From: Actibacterium atlanticum
GTDB taxonomy: Bacteria > Pseudomonadota > Alphaproteobacteria > Rhodobacterales > Rhodobacteraceae
NCBI RefSeq assembly: GCF_000671395.1
Contig: NZ_AQQY01000012.1
Coordinates: 1 to 64,000, forward strand
DNA length: 64,000 nucleotides
Direction: 5' to 3'
Under the pieces are notes generated by a model. That model made no database searches, was not told the DNA's origin, and saw only the letters and a list, made by a program, of their open reading frames with translations. Below are positions 1 to 8,152 of this stretch, one piece after another. The number at the start of each line of letters is the position of its first letter. Position 1 is the first letter of the stretch. The position numbers were made by a program, and so were the translations under genes.

Positions 1-265
1 AAATTGAATCAGTGACTTCGGCCTCGATCAAGGGTGAGTTTTTCAACAGAATAAGCCCAAAGTGATCTACGCTGCGCCGTGCACCAATGTCCGCTCTTGG
101 TGTCGACACCAAAAAAATAACAAAAAGAAGCCGTATTCGCGCATAGACATCCATCAAGAGAGAGCACTGTTGAGTAAGGCAGGGAAAACAAGTCGGATTT
201 CACTCGCGTCCGAAGGACGGTGCGTTATTGTGTGACCCGAGCGCGTTTCTATAGGAGGGTTCTAT
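1..265. other. Non-coding left edge, possible mobile-element scar
   Basis: No convincing gene is seen. A minus-strand 64-codon open frame (9-203) has no family resemblance and no good ribosome site. The stretch around 36-56, read on the minus strand, contains TTGAAAAACTC, a phrase I remember seeing near the ends of decayed insertion sequences in proteobacteria. No inverted repeats or transposase remain to prove this. A strong ribosome binding site, AGGAGGG at 253-259, belongs to the gene that follows. Confidence 0.25.
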
Positions 266-1075
266 TTGCGCAGTGTCTACTTTATCGTTTTCTCAGCTGC
301 GGTTTTGCTTGCGGTGCTCTTTGCATTCTTATCGATCACTTTCTTCGAAAGCACAGAAAGAGAAGAAAACCTTCACTTGGCGGTCACGGTCTTTTGTGAA
401 GATGGAGAACAACCCCGGATACAATTTGAGCCTTCGGTTCGGGAAGGTGATTTGATGATTGAAATATCAAATGAAGTTTGGGGAGAGCCCATAAAGTGCT
501 ATGAGATTGATCTTTCCGGACCTGAAGATACAGCACTTCCCGACACAAGTGGATACGCCATAGTTCTAAGAGAAGACTCCAATATTTCTGGAGGGGGCTG
601 CTCACAGGTTGGTGTACCAAACGACCGCATACCGCTTCAAGTTGTGAACGATCACGACGTTGAATTAGATATCTCATTGCACGACGAAGCTATGGTTGTT
701 TTCTGCTTGAGATTACTGATCCAAGATACCAGTGTTCGCACCTCCTTATCGCAGAGACGCCTCTCTCTCGAAACTTCACTTTTTCAGCATCCGAGCAATT
801 CACGCGCAACCCTTCCAGTTGAGGTAGGGTTAGCTAGAGGCTTCAGCCCAGATGAGCTATTGCCGCTCCCCGATAATGTATACCTTAGTGAATACCGAAG
901 GATATATGTTTGGGGAGAACGTGAGCAGATAAATCGCCAATTTATCGATATCTATTTTTCTGATGATCGGTTGCGATATATCCAAGATTTTCTTTTCTTG
1001 CTCTCTGCAAGTATTTTAGGGGCAATTTTCTCCATGGTTCTTACCAAGCTATACGATAAATCCAAACGACCTTAA
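266..1075 (+). CDS. Hypothetical protein with terminal membrane segments
   Basis: I do not recognise this 269-residue protein. It starts at TTG, chosen because AGGAGGG lies 6 bases upstream and no better start is near. Residues about 4-24 form a hydrophobic segment (signal anchor), and residues about 240-260 form a second one followed by a short basic tail, KLYDKSKRP. The middle (about 30-235) is polar and probably extracytoplasmic, with at least five cysteines that could pair in disulphides. The gene is clearly more AT-rich than its neighbours, with different codon use, which suggests recent transfer. It stands alone, with no operon partner. Confidence 0.6.
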   Translation: MRSVYFIVFSAAVLLAVLFAFLSITFFESTEREENLHLAVTVFCEDGEQPRIQFEPSVREGDLMIEISNEVWGEPIKCYEIDLSGPEDTALPDTSGYAIVLREDSNISGGGCSQVGVPNDRIPLQVVNDHDVELDISLHDEAMVVFCLRLLIQDTSVRTSLSQRRLSLETSLFQHPSNSRATLPVEVGLARGFSPDELLPLPDNVYLSEYRRIYVWGEREQINRQFIDIYFSDDRLRYIQDFLFLLSASILGAIFSMVLTKLYDKSKRP

Positions 1076-1327
1076 CCGTAAAACATGTACCCCAATCGAC
1101 CTTCTTAATTTCGCTCCTTAGAGCAATCTCTGTAGCATAACAGAAATTGTTGCGCGTCACTGCCGCATATTATCAGTTGGTGTCGGGTATGGCCGCGGAT
1201 ATACAGCCGAGCTGCACAGACCATTTTCGCCTTCCGCAATCGAAAGCCGGCATTGGCGCACTCACGGTGAAAGAACACGTTGTCCGCACAGCGGTCGTTG
1301 AAACTGGCCTTGGGCATAGATCATGGC
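1076..1327. other. Intergenic region downstream of ygfA
   Basis: About 250 bases between the AT-rich hypothetical gene and the end of ygfA. A 70-codon minus-strand frame (1105-1317) is rich in Arg and Cys and looks non-coding. The region has several short GC-rich inverted pieces. Because 6S RNA is often found beside ygfA in proteobacteria, this is a place to look for it, but I could not draw a convincing 6S fold. Decay of an older gene or element is equally possible. Confidence 0.3.
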
Positions 1328-1879
1328 CTAGGCGTTGTGGGTTACACCCTGTTCGGTCACGATCATATCAAGGCGCATATCATAGGCATTTGTCGGCACT
1401 TCAGGCACCTCTTGGCCCGCGAAGGCCAGCCCAATGGTCACCGGCGCAAGTGCCGCAATGGTGCGGTCATAATACCCGCCGCCATAACCCAGCCTGAAAC
1501 CGCGCCCGTCATAGGCCAGCATCGGCACGATCAGCACCGCAGGGGTGGCGGGCTGTGTGTCGGCAGGGATCATCGCGCCATAGGCACCTTCTTCCAGTGC
1601 CCCCCCCGGCGTCCAGATGCGAAAGACAAGCGGCATGCCCTTCCCCTCGACCACCGGCATCGCCACCACACTATGCGCGGCAAACTCTGTCAGGGCGGGT
1701 AAAGGAGACAGCTCTGAACGCATCGGCATATAGCCTGCGACAGTCTTGCCTTTATGCGGCGCCAGGGCACGTTCAAGATAGGAATTAGCCGCCCGCACAG
1801 CTGCATCTGTGCAAAGCGCGGCCCGGTTTTTGGCGGCATCCTTGCGCATTTGCGCCTTTTGTTGGGCAACATCGTTCAC
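1328..1879 (-). CDS. ygfA: 5-formyltetrahydrofolate cyclo-ligase
   Basis: Converts 5-formyl-THF to 5,10-methenyl-THF with ATP in the cytoplasm, returning a storage and inhibitory folate to the one-carbon pool. The 183-residue length is typical. The family signature is visible near residue 130: a GRGFRLGYGGGYYDR loop that binds phosphate and folate. The basic N-terminus (KAQMRKDAAKNR) also fits. The start is GTG within a GTGA overlap with the mgtE stop, so the two genes are probably translationally coupled. purU, another formyl-folate enzyme, lies far away at 52.6 kb. Confidence 0.9.
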   Translation of the reverse strand: MNDVAQQKAQMRKDAAKNRAALCTDAAVRAANSYLERALAPHKGKTVAGYMPMRSELSPLPALTEFAAHSVVAMPVVEGKGMPLVFRIWTPGGALEEGAYGAMIPADTQPATPAVLIVPMLAYDGRGFRLGYGGGYYDRTIAALAPVTIGLAFAGQEVPEVPTNAYDMRLDMIVTEQGVTHNA

Positions 1880-3261
1880 AGAAGAACAGCCGCTGCCAGC
1901 GCCAAAAATACAAAGAAACCAACGACATCTGTAATCGTGGTGACAAAGGCCCCCGACGCCAGCGCCGGGTCAACATTCAGTTTCTCAAGGATCAGCGGCA
2001 CCAAGGTGCCCGCCAGCCCGGCAACCACCAGATTGACCACCATCGCCACGCCAATCACCACGCCCAGCATCGGTGTGCCAAACCAAACCACACCCACGAT
2101 GCCCATGACCACCGCAAAGATCATCCCATTGACCAAGCCCACCAAAGCCTCACGTCGAACCACCCGCCACATGTTCGACGCCGTAAGGTCTTTGGTCGCG
2201 ATCGAGCGCACCGCGACCGTCAGGCTCTGCGTGCCCGCGTTGCCGCCCATTGACGCAACAATCGGCATCAACACCGCCAAGGCCACGAATTGCGCAATGG
2301 TGGCTTCAAACTGTGCAATCACCAGTGACGCCAAAATCGCCGTGATCAGGTTCACGAACAACCACGGGAAACGGCGCTTGGTGGTCTCGATCACACGATC
2401 CGACAGGCTGCCCTCGCCCACCCCGGCCAGACGCAGGATGTCTTCCTCGTGTTCTTCGTCCAACACGGCCATGGCGTCATCAATGGTGATCACCCCAACC
2501 AACCGGCCATCCTCGTCGACCACAGGGGCCGAGATCAGGTGATACTGGTTGAACGCATAGGCAACCTCGGATTCGTCCTGCGTCACCGGGATGGGGCGGA
2601 AACTGTCCTCCAGCACCTCCGCCATCGGCACCTTGCGGCTGGTCGCCAGCATCTTGCCCAGCGTCACATAGCCCACCGGCCGCATCTTCGGGTCGACCAG
2701 AATGATATGGTAAAACTGTTCGGGCAGCTCTTTCTTGTGATTGCGCAGATAGTCGATGGTCTCGCCGACACTCCAATGTTCCGGCGCCACCACCACTTCG
2801 CGCTGCATCAAACGCCCGGCCGAGGTTTCCGGATAGCTCAGCGCCTGTTCCACCGCGACCCGGTCCGCGTCGGCCAAAGCATCCAGAATGGCGGCCTGTT
2901 GCGGCTCTTCCAGATCCTCGACCAGATCGACCACATCGTCGGTTTCCAGATCGCGGACCGCTTCTGAGATGTGTTCGTCCGGCAGAAACTCGATCACATC
3001 CTCGCGGATCGACTCGTCCAGCTCTGACAGCACATCACCGTCAATATGCCCGACACCCAGCAGCAGAATTTCACGCCGCTGGCCGCTGTCGACCTGCTCC
3101 AGAAGGTCAGCCACATCAGCCGCGTGCAGCGGGTCAAGAAGCTCTGCAAGCCGCGTCCGATCCCCCGCTGCCACCGCCAGCCGCACCGCCGCAACCAAGG
3201 TATCGGCCAGCGCGTAAGGATCGACTTCGATCTCCTGCGGTTCTGCGATGTGCTCGCTCAT
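1876..3261 (-). CDS. mgtE: Magnesium transporter MgtE
   Basis: Mg2+-gated inner-membrane Mg2+ channel of the MgtE family. Domain order as seen: N-terminal helical domain of acidic repeats (about 10-130, rich in LLDPLHAADVADLLEQ-type repeats), two CBS domains (about 135-260), then five membrane helices (about 285-460). The pore region contains the family motif GGNAGTQ, and the last helices carry the conserved Asp in TTITDVVGFF. The ATG at 3261 was chosen because AAGGGGCAGG precedes it. A TTG at 3288 would add nine residues and has no clear ribosome site. The 3' end overlaps ygfA by 4 bases. No M-box-like leader is seen in the short gap to guaD. Confidence 0.93.
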   Translation of the reverse strand: MSEHIAEPQEIEVDPYALADTLVAAVRLAVAAGDRTRLAELLDPLHAADVADLLEQVDSGQRREILLLGVGHIDGDVLSELDESIREDVIEFLPDEHISEAVRDLETDDVVDLVEDLEEPQQAAILDALADADRVAVEQALSYPETSAGRLMQREVVVAPEHWSVGETIDYLRNHKKELPEQFYHIILVDPKMRPVGYVTLGKMLATSRKVPMAEVLEDSFRPIPVTQDESEVAYAFNQYHLISAPVVDEDGRLVGVITIDDAMAVLDEEHEEDILRLAGVGEGSLSDRVIETTKRRFPWLFVNLITAILASLVIAQFEATIAQFVALAVLMPIVASMGGNAGTQSLTVAVRSIATKDLTASNMWRVVRREALVGLVNGMIFAVVMGIVGVVWFGTPMLGVVIGVAMVVNLVVAGLAGTLVPLILEKLNVDPALASGAFVTTITDVVGFFVFLALAAAVLL

Positions 3262-3369
3262 TGGCCTGCCCCTTGGTGCTTTGCCCAAACCTTAGCGAAG
3301 CAGGTCGCAAAGCAACAGATGCAAAACTCGCTTATTGCAGCGCAGCATCGTGCGGCTTAGCGTGGGGCC

Positions 3370-4656
3370 ATGACAGACCTGATCCTTGGCCAGACCCTCA
3401 GCTTTTCCGCCAACCCTTTCGATGCAGGGCCAGAGGCTGCCCGCTATGACAGTCATGGCGGCGTCGTGGTGGAAAACGGCATCATCACCGATCTGGGCAG
3501 CGCCGATACCCTGCGCGCGCGCCACCCACAGGCCGCTGTCACCGACATGGGCGGGCACCTGATCACCGCCGGGTTTGTCGATGCCCACGCGCATTACCCG
3601 CAGACCCCCATCATCGCCAGTTGGGGCAAACGGCTGATTGATTGGCTCAACAGCTATACGTTCCCGCAGGAAATGCGCTTTGCTGATCGCGTCTATGCCG
3701 ATGCGGTGGCTGGGGAGTATTTCGACCTGCTGCTGGCCAACGGCACTACAAGCGTCTGCTCTTACTGCACCATCCACCCCGAGTCGGTCGATGCCTACTT
3801 CACCGCAGCACAGGCACGCGGCATGCGCGCCCTGGGGGGGAAAACCTGCATGGACCGCGACACGGCGCCCGACGGCCTGCGCGACACCGCGCAGTCTGCC
3901 TATGACGACAGCAAGATGTTGCTGGAAAAATGGCACGGGCAGGATCGCCTGTCCTATGTCATCACCCCACGCTTTTCGCCCACGTCCACGCCGGATCAGT
4001 TGACCGCGCTTGGTGCGCTCTGGGCCGAACACCCCGATTGCCTGATGCAAACCCATCTGTCGGAACAGTTGGACGAAATCGAATGGGTCAAATCGCTCTA
4101 TCCGGACGCGCGCGACTATCTGGACACCTATGAACAGTTCGGCCTGCTGGGCAAAGGCGGGCTGTACGGCCACGCGATTCATCTGGAAGACCGCGAAAAG
4201 GCCCGGTTGCTTGAGGTCGGCGCCAGCCTGATCCACTGCCCCACCTCCAACACTTTCATCGGCTCGGGCCTGTTTGACATGGCCGGACTGATGGCCGCCG
4301 GCCAGCGCGTCGGACTGGCCACGGACACCGGCGGTGGGTCGTCCTTTTCCATGCTGCGCACCATGGCCGCCGCGTACGAGATCGGACAACTGCGCGGCAC
4401 GCCGCTACACCCCGCGCAGCTCTACTGGTTGGCCACAGCCGGGTCTGCGCAGTCACTCTTGTTGGGCGATAAAATCGGCAACCTTGAGATCGGGATGGAG
4501 GCCGACCTGATCGCGCTCAACCTGACCTCTACCCCCGGCATCGCCCAACGCGCCGCGCAGGCAAATGATGTCTGGGAGTCCCTCTTTCCCACCATCATGA
4601 TGGGCGACGACCGCGCCATTGCGCAGGTCTGGGTGGGCGGCAAACCGCAAAATTGA
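3370..4656 (+). CDS. guaD: Guanine deaminase
   Basis: Amidohydrolase that deaminates guanine to xanthine in purine catabolism. The 428-residue length matches the family. The metal-binding DAHAHYPQ (H73, H75) and the long guanine-deaminase-specific stretch after it (ASWGKRLIDWLNSYTFPQE) separate it from other amidohydrolases. Further ligands are expected in QTHLSEQ, GHAIHL and the Asp of LATDTGGG. It is transcribed divergently from mgtE with about 100 bases between the starts. A second purine deaminase, for 8-oxoguanine, lies 0.6 kb downstream on the other strand. No xanthine dehydrogenase or urate genes are in the window. Confidence 0.93.
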   Translation: MTDLILGQTLSFSANPFDAGPEAARYDSHGGVVVENGIITDLGSADTLRARHPQAAVTDMGGHLITAGFVDAHAHYPQTPIIASWGKRLIDWLNSYTFPQEMRFADRVYADAVAGEYFDLLLANGTTSVCSYCTIHPESVDAYFTAAQARGMRALGGKTCMDRDTAPDGLRDTAQSAYDDSKMLLEKWHGQDRLSYVITPRFSPTSTPDQLTALGALWAEHPDCLMQTHLSEQLDEIEWVKSLYPDARDYLDTYEQFGLLGKGGLYGHAIHLEDREKARLLEVGASLIHCPTSNTFIGSGLFDMAGLMAAGQRVGLATDTGGGSSFSMLRTMAAAYEIGQLRGTPLHPAQLYWLATAGSAQSLLLGDKIGNLEIGMEADLIALNLTSTPGIAQRAAQANDVWESLFPTIMMGDDRAIAQVWVGGKPQN

Positions 4657-4738
4657 ACCCAGATCGCGTATGCATCGGATGTGCATCAGATGTGCATGGG
4701 TTGTGTACGCTGGTTTCAGCCCAATTCGGCAAGCCCCG

Positions 4739-5227
4739 CTAGACGCAGTCGCTGGCCAAGGTCAAAACCCAAAAGCCCCCTGCCTCGGCAAACCCATAAA
4801 AGCGGTAATCGCTGTTCAGCATATTCTTTCGATGACCTGCAGAGCCCATCCAGCCCGCCATCACTTCGCGTTCTGACATTTGGCCCCGCGCAATGTTTTC
4901 GGCCGTCGCCGCACGGCAATAACCGGCCATCGTGATGCGGTCAGCGTGGGAGCGCCCCTCTGGGCTTTGATGCGAAAAGTAGCCCCTAGAGGCCATGTCA
5001 CGCGCATGACGATCCGCCGCGATCATCAGTGCCGGTGCCTCTTGCAGGTTGGGCAGGCCCCGGGCGCGACGTTCGGCATTCAGAACCGCGTCAAAGTCAT
5101 CAATCAAAGCCCGGTCCGCGTTCTGGTTTTCAAAGATCAAAGGGGCTGTTGATGTCGCTACGGGCGGCGATTCATCGCACGCGGAAATTGCCGCAATACT
5201 GCTTATAATCAACACCTTACGCAGCAT
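4739..5227 (-). CDS. CAP (SCP/PR1) domain lipoprotein
   Basis: A 162-residue secreted protein. The N-terminus is a short signal peptide ending in a lipobox (AISAC, Cys about 17), so it is probably anchored in a membrane facing the periplasm. The rest is one CAP domain: FDAVLNAERRARGLPNL, then ADRHARDMASRGYFSHQSPEG with the conserved His and Ser, and the GWMGSAGHRKNML motif with the second His. Bacterial CAP proteins of this YkwD type have no settled function. It reads in the same direction as the 8-oxoguanine deaminase gene, 12 bases downstream of it, so the two may be co-transcribed. Confidence 0.85.
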   Translation of the reverse strand: MLRKVLIISSIAAISACDESPPVATSTAPLIFENQNADRALIDDFDAVLNAERRARGLPNLQEAPALMIAADRHARDMASRGYFSHQSPEGRSHADRITMAGYCRAATAENIARGQMSEREVMAGWMGSAGHRKNMLNSDYRFYGFAEAGGFWVLTLASDCV

Positions 5228-5239
5228 TTTCCTGCCTCC

Positions 5240-6577
5240 TCAGGACATAAGATTTGTCGCCAGCCGTTGCTGGTGCTGAACCACCGTATGAAGATCAATC
5301 GAGGTCAAATGCCCGTCGCGCACAATCTGTCGCCCCTCGACAAACAGGTCGCGCACAGTGGTCGGCCCCGCCAGCAGCAGCGCCGCCTTGTCCCAGCTGC
5401 CCGCGCTTTCCACGCCGCGCACATCCCAAATGGCGATGTCGGCGCGCTTGCCCACGGCGATCTGGCCGCAATCATCGCGCCCCAACACCTGCGCCCCGCC
5501 GCGCGTTGCGATCTCCAGCGCCTCACGTGCGCTCATCGCATCAGCGCCATTGGCCACCCGTTGCAGCAACATTGCCTGACGCGCCTCTGCGATCAGGTTG
5601 CCCGCATCATTGCTGGCTGATCCGTCCACCCCCAATGCCACGTTCACCCCCGCATCGCGCATTTTTCGCACCGGGGCGATGCCGGACCCGAGTCTACAAT
5701 TCGAACACGGACAATGGGCCACACCGGTACCTGTTTGGCTGAAAAGTTCAATTTCCGAACCATCCAGCTTAACGCAATGGGCATGCCATACGTCGCTCCC
5801 GACCCAGCCCAATTCCTGCGCATATTGGCCCGGACGGCAGCCGAAATTCTCTAGGCTATAGGCGATGTCTTCCTCATTCTCGGCTAGATGGGTATGCAGC
5901 ATCACCCCTTTGTCGCGCGCCAAAAGGGCGGCATCGCGCATCAACTCGCGGCTGACCGAAAACGGCGAACAAGGTGCCAGCCCGACCCGCACCATCGAGC
6001 CCTCAGACGGGTCATGGAAGGCATCGACCACACGGATACAGTCTTCCAGAATATCGGCCTCGGCTTCCACAACGCTGTCGGGCGGCAAGCCGCCATCGCT
6101 TTCGCCGATGCTCATCGCACCGCGTGTGGGTTGGAACCGCATCCCGATCTCTGTCGCGGCGTGGATCGTATCCTCAAGCTTTGACCCGTTGGGATAAAGA
6201 TACAGATGGTCCGAGGTCAGTGTGCAACCCGAAAGCGCCAGTTCCGCCAGACCAACCAAGGCCGAGACCCGCATTTCTTCCGGCCCAAACCGCGCCCAGA
6301 TCGGATAAAGCGTCTGCAGCCAACCAAACAGCAACGCGTCCTGGCCACCGGGCACCGCACGGGTCAGGGTTTGGTACAGATGGTGATGCGTGTTAATCAG
6401 GCCCGGGGTGACAACGCAGCCTTCGGCCAAAACTTGTGTGGCGCCGTTTAACGGTAAATCTGGCCCAATCTCAACCACTTGCCCATCGCGCAACCGGATA
6501 TCTACCCCGGTCAGTTCACGCCGGTTGTCGTCCATTGTCAGGAGCGTCTCAGCGCGGCGGATCAGGGTGTGGGCCAT
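5240..6577 (-). CDS. 8-oxoguanine deaminase (amidohydrolase)
   Basis: A 445-residue amidohydrolase of the ATZ/TRZ group, most like 8-oxoguanine deaminases that convert oxidised guanine base to urate. Supporting features are INTHHHLYQTLTRAVPG with the metal-binding HxH at about residue 60, then WLQTLYPIWARF, the HTHLAEN ligand region, CPCSNCRLGSG and GVDGSASND. The CPCSN stretch and GQDALLFGWL are typical of the 8-oxoguanine branch rather than of cytosine or chlorohydrolase enzymes. The start is an ATG at 6577. The upstream neighbour hisN ends 3 bases before it, so hisN, this gene and the CAP gene may form one transcript. The substrate is inferred from family resemblance only. Confidence 0.82.
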   Translation of the reverse strand: MAHTLIRRAETLLTMDDNRRELTGVDIRLRDGQVVEIGPDLPLNGATQVLAEGCVVTPGLINTHHHLYQTLTRAVPGGQDALLFGWLQTLYPIWARFGPEEMRVSALVGLAELALSGCTLTSDHLYLYPNGSKLEDTIHAATEIGMRFQPTRGAMSIGESDGGLPPDSVVEAEADILEDCIRVVDAFHDPSEGSMVRVGLAPCSPFSVSRELMRDAALLARDKGVMLHTHLAENEEDIAYSLENFGCRPGQYAQELGWVGSDVWHAHCVKLDGSEIELFSQTGTGVAHCPCSNCRLGSGIAPVRKMRDAGVNVALGVDGSASNDAGNLIAEARQAMLLQRVANGADAMSAREALEIATRGGAQVLGRDDCGQIAVGKRADIAIWDVRGVESAGSWDKAALLLAGPTTVRDLFVEGRQIVRDGHLTSIDLHTVVQHQQRLATNLMS

Positions 6578-6580
6578 GGA

Positions 6581-7375
6581 TCAGTACCTTTTCAGAATGT
6601 CCAACGCAGCGGCGTGAATGTCGGCGTTTGCAGCACCCAGAACCCGCCCGCCTTCGTGGGCGGGGCCGCCTTGCCAATTGGTGACCATGCCGCCGGCTGC
6701 CTCGATCACCGCGATCGGGGCCTGAATGTCATAGGCCTGCAGGCCAGCCTCGACCACCAGATCAATCTGGCCCGCAGCAACGAGGGCATAGGCATAGCAA
6801 TCTATCCCATAGCGGGTCAGCTGGCAGCGCGCGGCGACGTCTTGAAAGGCGCGCCCTTCGGTTTCCGAGCCAACCTCGGGGAAGGTGGTAAAGATAATCG
6901 CCTGATCCAACGGGCGCGGGGCACAGGTGCCCAATTCGCGCGTGCCCATCGGCCCAGTCACGCTGGACTGTCCTAATCCGCCAACGAACCGTTCACCGAT
7001 GAAGGGCTGGTCAATCACCCCCAGAACAGGGCCTGATGCATCCGCAACGGATATCAGCACGCCCCAGGTTGGCGTGCCAGACAGGTAAGCGCGGGTGCCG
7101 TCGATGGGGTCCAACACCCAGGTCAGGCCGCTGGAGCCAGCCTGTGCGCCGTATTCTTCACCAAGGATGGCGTCATCAGGGCGGCGTTCGGCCAACACGG
7201 CCCGCATTGCGCGTTCTGCTGCGCGATCCGCCACCGTGACCGGATCAAACCCGCCATCCAGTTTGTTTTCGACCCCCAGCGCGCCGCCGCGGAAATGCAC
7301 AAGCGTTTCGCGCCGGGCCACATCAGCCAGCGCGTTCGCGGTTTCTATCAACTCCGCGCGCAAGTCAGGGGTCAT
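6581..7375 (-). CDS. hisN: Inositol-phosphatase-family histidinol phosphatase
   Basis: A 264-residue Mg2+-dependent phosphatase of the IMPase superfamily. Motifs seen are the GEEYG metal ligand pair, WVLDPIDGTRAY (the two Asp and Thr of the active site) and AYDIQAPIAVIEAAGG near residue 210. Members in this group of bacteria are usually annotated as histidinol-phosphatase (last phosphatase step of histidine synthesis), but inositol-1-phosphatase or similar activity cannot be excluded. The start at 7375 was chosen for GGGAGA 6 bases upstream. The longer reading from 7432 adds 19 residues without family character. The stop lies 3 bases before the 8-oxoguanine deaminase start. Confidence 0.8.
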   Translation of the reverse strand: MTPDLRAELIETANALADVARRETLVHFRGGALGVENKLDGGFDPVTVADRAAERAMRAVLAERRPDDAILGEEYGAQAGSSGLTWVLDPIDGTRAYLSGTPTWGVLISVADASGPVLGVIDQPFIGERFVGGLGQSSVTGPMGTRELGTCAPRPLDQAIIFTTFPEVGSETEGRAFQDVAARCQLTRYGIDCYAYALVAAGQIDLVVEAGLQAYDIQAPIAVIEAAGGMVTNWQGGPAHEGGRVLGAANADIHAAALDILKRY

Positions 7376-7460
7376 GGATGTCTCCCGGCAATGGGCCGGG
7401 CCGTTCCCGCGCCGCCATACCAGCGGTATCACCCGCAGTTGGGCGGCGCGTCAAGCGGGC

Positions 7461-7832
7461 TTAGGCTGCGTCGCTGAGCACACGGGCGAGTTCGAACAGA
7501 CGGCGACGCTGATTTTCCGGAATTGCGTAATAAGACCGCACAAGTTCCAGCGCCTCTTTGTCCGACAGAATATCCGCAGGCAGGCCCTCGGCGCCGCCTT
7601 CGGCCTCGACCTTGCCGCTGAGCCCTTCAAAGAAGAAGCTGACCGGTACATCCAGCGCATCCGCGATGTCCCACAAGCGCGAAGCGCTGATGCGGTTCAT
7701 TCCGGTTTCGTATTTCTGGATCTGCTGGAATTTGATTCCAACCTGCTCTGCCAACTGCTGTTGTGTCATGCCCACCATCCAACGGCGATGGCGAACGCGT
7801 TTACCGACATGAACGTCAACGGGATGTTTCAT
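7461..7832 (-). CDS. XRE-family transcriptional regulator
   Basis: A 123-residue DNA-binding protein with one Cro/CI-type helix-turn-helix (about residues 10-65). The helices read VGKRVRHRRWMVGMTQQQLAEQ, then VGIKFQQIQKYETGMNRIS, which is the classical XRE pattern. The C-terminal 55 residues (FFEGLSGKV and onward) are a short tail without a known ligand domain. Such proteins are common in Rhodobacterales, with targets rarely known. It is divergent from the quinone oxidoreductase gene across a 320-base AT-rich region that probably holds its own operator. Confidence 0.88.
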   Translation of the reverse strand: MKHPVDVHVGKRVRHRRWMVGMTQQQLAEQVGIKFQQIQKYETGMNRISASRLWDIADALDVPVSFFFEGLSGKVEAEGGAEGLPADILSDKEALELVRSYYAIPENQRRRLFELARVLSDAA

Positions 7833-8152
7833 AGAAGTACTCCTGCTTTCATCATGTTATAAGCAATTTCTATGCCAACTTTTCACTTCTAGTGATATTT
7901 TTCCGAAAACTTCCACTAAGTGTTTACTATTATTTAACATTATATTTCCCCCATCAGTCTGCACGCTCCAGGCACCCGACCAGCCAGCAGGGTGCATTCC
8001 CCCCGACAGATTCCCCTATGGCGTGTTTTTCATTTTGCATTGCATTTTGCAAATCACTACGCAGCAATTTGCGCCTTTTGCACGAACGCCCAGGTTGGCA
8101 TCTCGGAAGCGAACAGACTACAAACGCACTCGACAACCTACACGAGGTCGAA
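7833..8152. promoter_or_regulatory. AT-rich divergent promoter region
   Basis: A 320-base spacer between the XRE regulator (minus) and the quinone oxidoreductase (plus). Its first 120 bases are much more AT-rich than the surroundings and are suitable for promoters in both directions. A perfect 8-base palindrome, TTTGCAAA, sits at 8046-8053, with related TTTGC and TTGCA words on both sides (8035-8085). These are candidate operator half-sites. An open frame runs through the region into the downstream gene, but it has no ribosome site and no family character. Confidence 0.4.

Noticed and set aside
1105-1317. Minus-strand 70-codon open frame after ygfA
   Set aside because: No ribosome binding site, unusual Cys/Arg content and no family. 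Treated as non-coding or decayed sequence.
4660-4705. Short tandem words (TGCATCGGATG, TGCATCAGATG, TGCATGGG) between guaD and the CAP gene
   Set aside because: Only about three imperfect units in a convergent gap. Too short to call a functional repeat.
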